Shown here: in pieces, positions 62,221 through 64,000 of the stretch
How the letters are laid out: each line of letters starts with the position of its first letter
Numbering within the stretch: position 1 is the stretch's first letter
DNA from: Sweltsa coloradensis
Taxonomy: Eukaryota; Arthropoda; Insecta; Plecoptera; Chloroperlidae
Length of the DNA stretch: 64,000 nucleotides
Assembly (NCBI GenBank): GCA_024449915.1
Contig: JAMZAV010000784.1
Location: 372,001 to 436,000, forward strand
Direction: 5' to 3'
Translations under genes and position numbers: made by a program
The notes under the pieces: generated by a model
Seen by the model: the letters and a program-made list of their open reading frames with translations, nothing else
The model's database searches: none
Told to the model about the DNA's origin: nothing

Positions 62221-62230
62221 ATACCAGCCA
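62221..62230. repeat. Target-site duplication of the S2 SINE copy 2, right
   Basis: ATACCAGCCA, paired with 61941-61950. Confidence 0.65.
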
Positions 62231-62777
62231 AATATATTTTTGAGAACACTACAGACTTTTTTGTCCTCGACTGTTTTCATTACATCAACTTAGTGTTTTT
62301 TTATTTTTTCTATCACATTGTATATATTCCCTTGGTTATAATTTTACCTTTTTATTATATTTTAAAATAAAATTTCAAGGTCCTCCATCACACTATTGAT
62401 TCAACAGAGTTTGTAAATGTTTGGTTTTAAAATGAAAGGTTGCTAAATATTCGAAGGTGAATTGCTATTTCTACGTATCTCTAATGGTTTGTAAAAGCTT
62501 TGCTCTTCGACGTCGTCCGCCACTCTTTCGGAATTATTGAATTTTCACTTTATTGATGTTTTAGACAACGATACAGAGAGCTTCGCAATTTTGATATTGC
62601 TGTCAGTATTTGACATGACACGTTTTCCATTTTCAACCGGAAAAAATGATCTTTCTCAACCATAAATGTAAACACCCAACGTTTTGGAAATTTTCGCCTA
62701 TTGTTTTTTAACTTAAAATTGGAAATATTGATCGTGGTGTAAATGCTCTTTGTTTATATGTCAAGTTGACAGCAAGT

Positions 62778-62885
62778 TCGATGGTTTCGGCGCCTACAGC
62801 TTGGTAAGCTTTAAATTTAATATTCCCCACTGAAAATCCGTTCTGTGACTGAGTGGGTAGACTCTAAATATGAATTTATGTTTTT
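62778..62885 (+). repeat. Dispersed repeat family R4, copy 4
   Basis: Contains CGATGGTTTCGGCGCCTACA, GCTTTAAATTTAATATTCCC, CCACTGAAAATCCG, GTGACTGAGTGGGTAGACTC and TAAATATGAATTTATG. This is the most complete uninterrupted copy in the window and provides the empty site for the nested insertion at 19496-20161. Confidence 0.7.
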
Positions 62886-64000
62886 ATTTTATTTTATTTA
62901 TTTATTGTATTTTTATTGGACACAGTTTTGGTAAAGCACAGGCTCTCGTCTACGTAAATACGTCATCTGTGTCTGGGGAATATACAGGGAAGTGTCGCCC
63001 AACCTAACCCAACCAAGATTGCCAAGCCTCGGTTCAAGTAGGACTAGCCACTATGCAGAAAGAAACGGGACGTTAAAACAGGGCTTATTACCATATTGCC
63101 TTTAGGTTATACTAACTCTCTATACCTCAGGGTGCCGAGGCAGCTTATGGACTCAGGCCGTCCAGTGTTTTCTGCCCCCCCCCCCTCCCCTTCTTCGTTC
63201 CGAGTGACGAAATTGAAAGAAAATATAACCCTGTTATTTTCCCGTGTCGACGCTATAACTCACCACCCTTGCCATACAAATGTATATGCAGTAAGTAGGC
63301 CTACGTACGTACCAGCGTTTGAACACTTGAGTAACCGCTGCTGGCAATTCTTAATGTCAACAATCTATGAATATATCGATTATCATTTCCGTTAAAAATC
63401 TTATCCAGGATATTATCCTAATCACCGTGAGTATACACACACAGCAATGTGTCTATGTGATGTCACTCCCGGCCTGGACTAGCACCCGGGTCACTCTTTG
63501 TGCAGTTTGCCCGTATGACCAACACGTAGTCGCCTGCTTGACTCCTTGAATAGACGGCCCACGATGACACGTCGAGCCTACCGTCGACATCCGATATATT
63601 AAGTGATTAATGAGAACTGTATCCGTTTGAGAGCACACCCAACTACGGTGTATTCCATAAATGCGCACCTCCCTATCTCTCGATGACGGACCTGTATACC
63701 TGGCTTCAGAACTGCAACCAGTTGCTGACGGAAAACCAACCAATTGGTGACCTCTCGCGACTGCTATCGACTACACGTATCATCCGCGATAAAGAAATAA
63801 AGTACCTGCAAAGTTTTGTAAGTTTCGTGTATCGACAAGCATGTCTACTTTACACTTCCAGTATCACAAAACAAACAAGTCCCACATCGTCGATAATCGA
63901 TACTCATCTCTTTCATAGCCATCGCTAGAAGGGGTGTAGATATTGAGCATATTTTATGAAGTGCTTTATAATGTTTGAAATCAACGTTTTGTTGTGAATA

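Larger units (their letters stand above)
36624..64000. other. Probable upstream intron and flanking repeats of the receptor gene
   Basis: No TM1-TM2 exon or other coding exon is recognised in these 27 kb on either strand. The sequence is AT-rich, with many transposon relics listed separately. Because the gene runs leftwards, its 5' exons should lie at higher coordinates, either unrecognised here or beyond the window edge. Confidence 0.5.

Overview
The window is AT-rich, repeat-dense eukaryotic genomic DNA, almost certainly from an arthropod (an insect or a crustacean). The only protein-coding gene I can support is on the minus strand: the 3' part of a serotonin 5-HT2-type G-protein-coupled receptor. 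Its third intracellular loop carries blocks (a cysteine-arginine-rich TWRR segment, a THELWLP segment and an HQFGAEML segment) that I associate with arthropod 5-HT2 receptors. Invertebrate tRNA-derived SINEs, hAT-like and mariner-like miniature elements and simple repeats make up much of the rest.

Layout. 1-1455: non-coding. 1456-11085: a satellite array of 210-bp units, about 46 unit lengths. Its outer units are clean or identical, while its core is full of small indels. 11086-25023: non-coding DNA with a 39-bp duplication, a (TC)30 microsatellite, a hAT-like miniature element (14497-14806), a 131-bp GC-rich fold-back (16184-16314), a tRNA-derived SINE and a hAT-like element (19496-20161) inserted into an older repeat. 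25024-36477: four recognisable receptor exons, read right to left. They encode TM3-TM4, ECL2-TM5, part of ICL3, and the rest of ICL3 with TM6-TM7 and the tail. All introns are GT-AG and the exon phases agree. 36478-64000: probably a very long upstream intron and/or flanking DNA. No TM1-TM2 exon was recognised there. This part holds most of the transposon relics: a 15-bp-TIR element with ACGT palindromes (45633-46905), three copies of a roughly 0.5-kb TIR family (one of them in an exon-flanking intron), two full-length SINEs with target-site duplications, a mariner-like miniature element, and several short tandem duplications.

The points most worth a second look are these. (1) The TM3-TM4 exon lacks one base, and a truncated tandem copy of its 5' end with its splice acceptor sits directly upstream and retains that base. 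(2) Another receptor exon also has a partial copy in its upstream intron. (3) The satellite core looks either extremely degenerate or badly polished. (4) There is a clear nested insertion of a hAT-like element into a dispersed repeat. No bacterial-type system, CRISPR array or operon is present, and I found no convincing new protein system.
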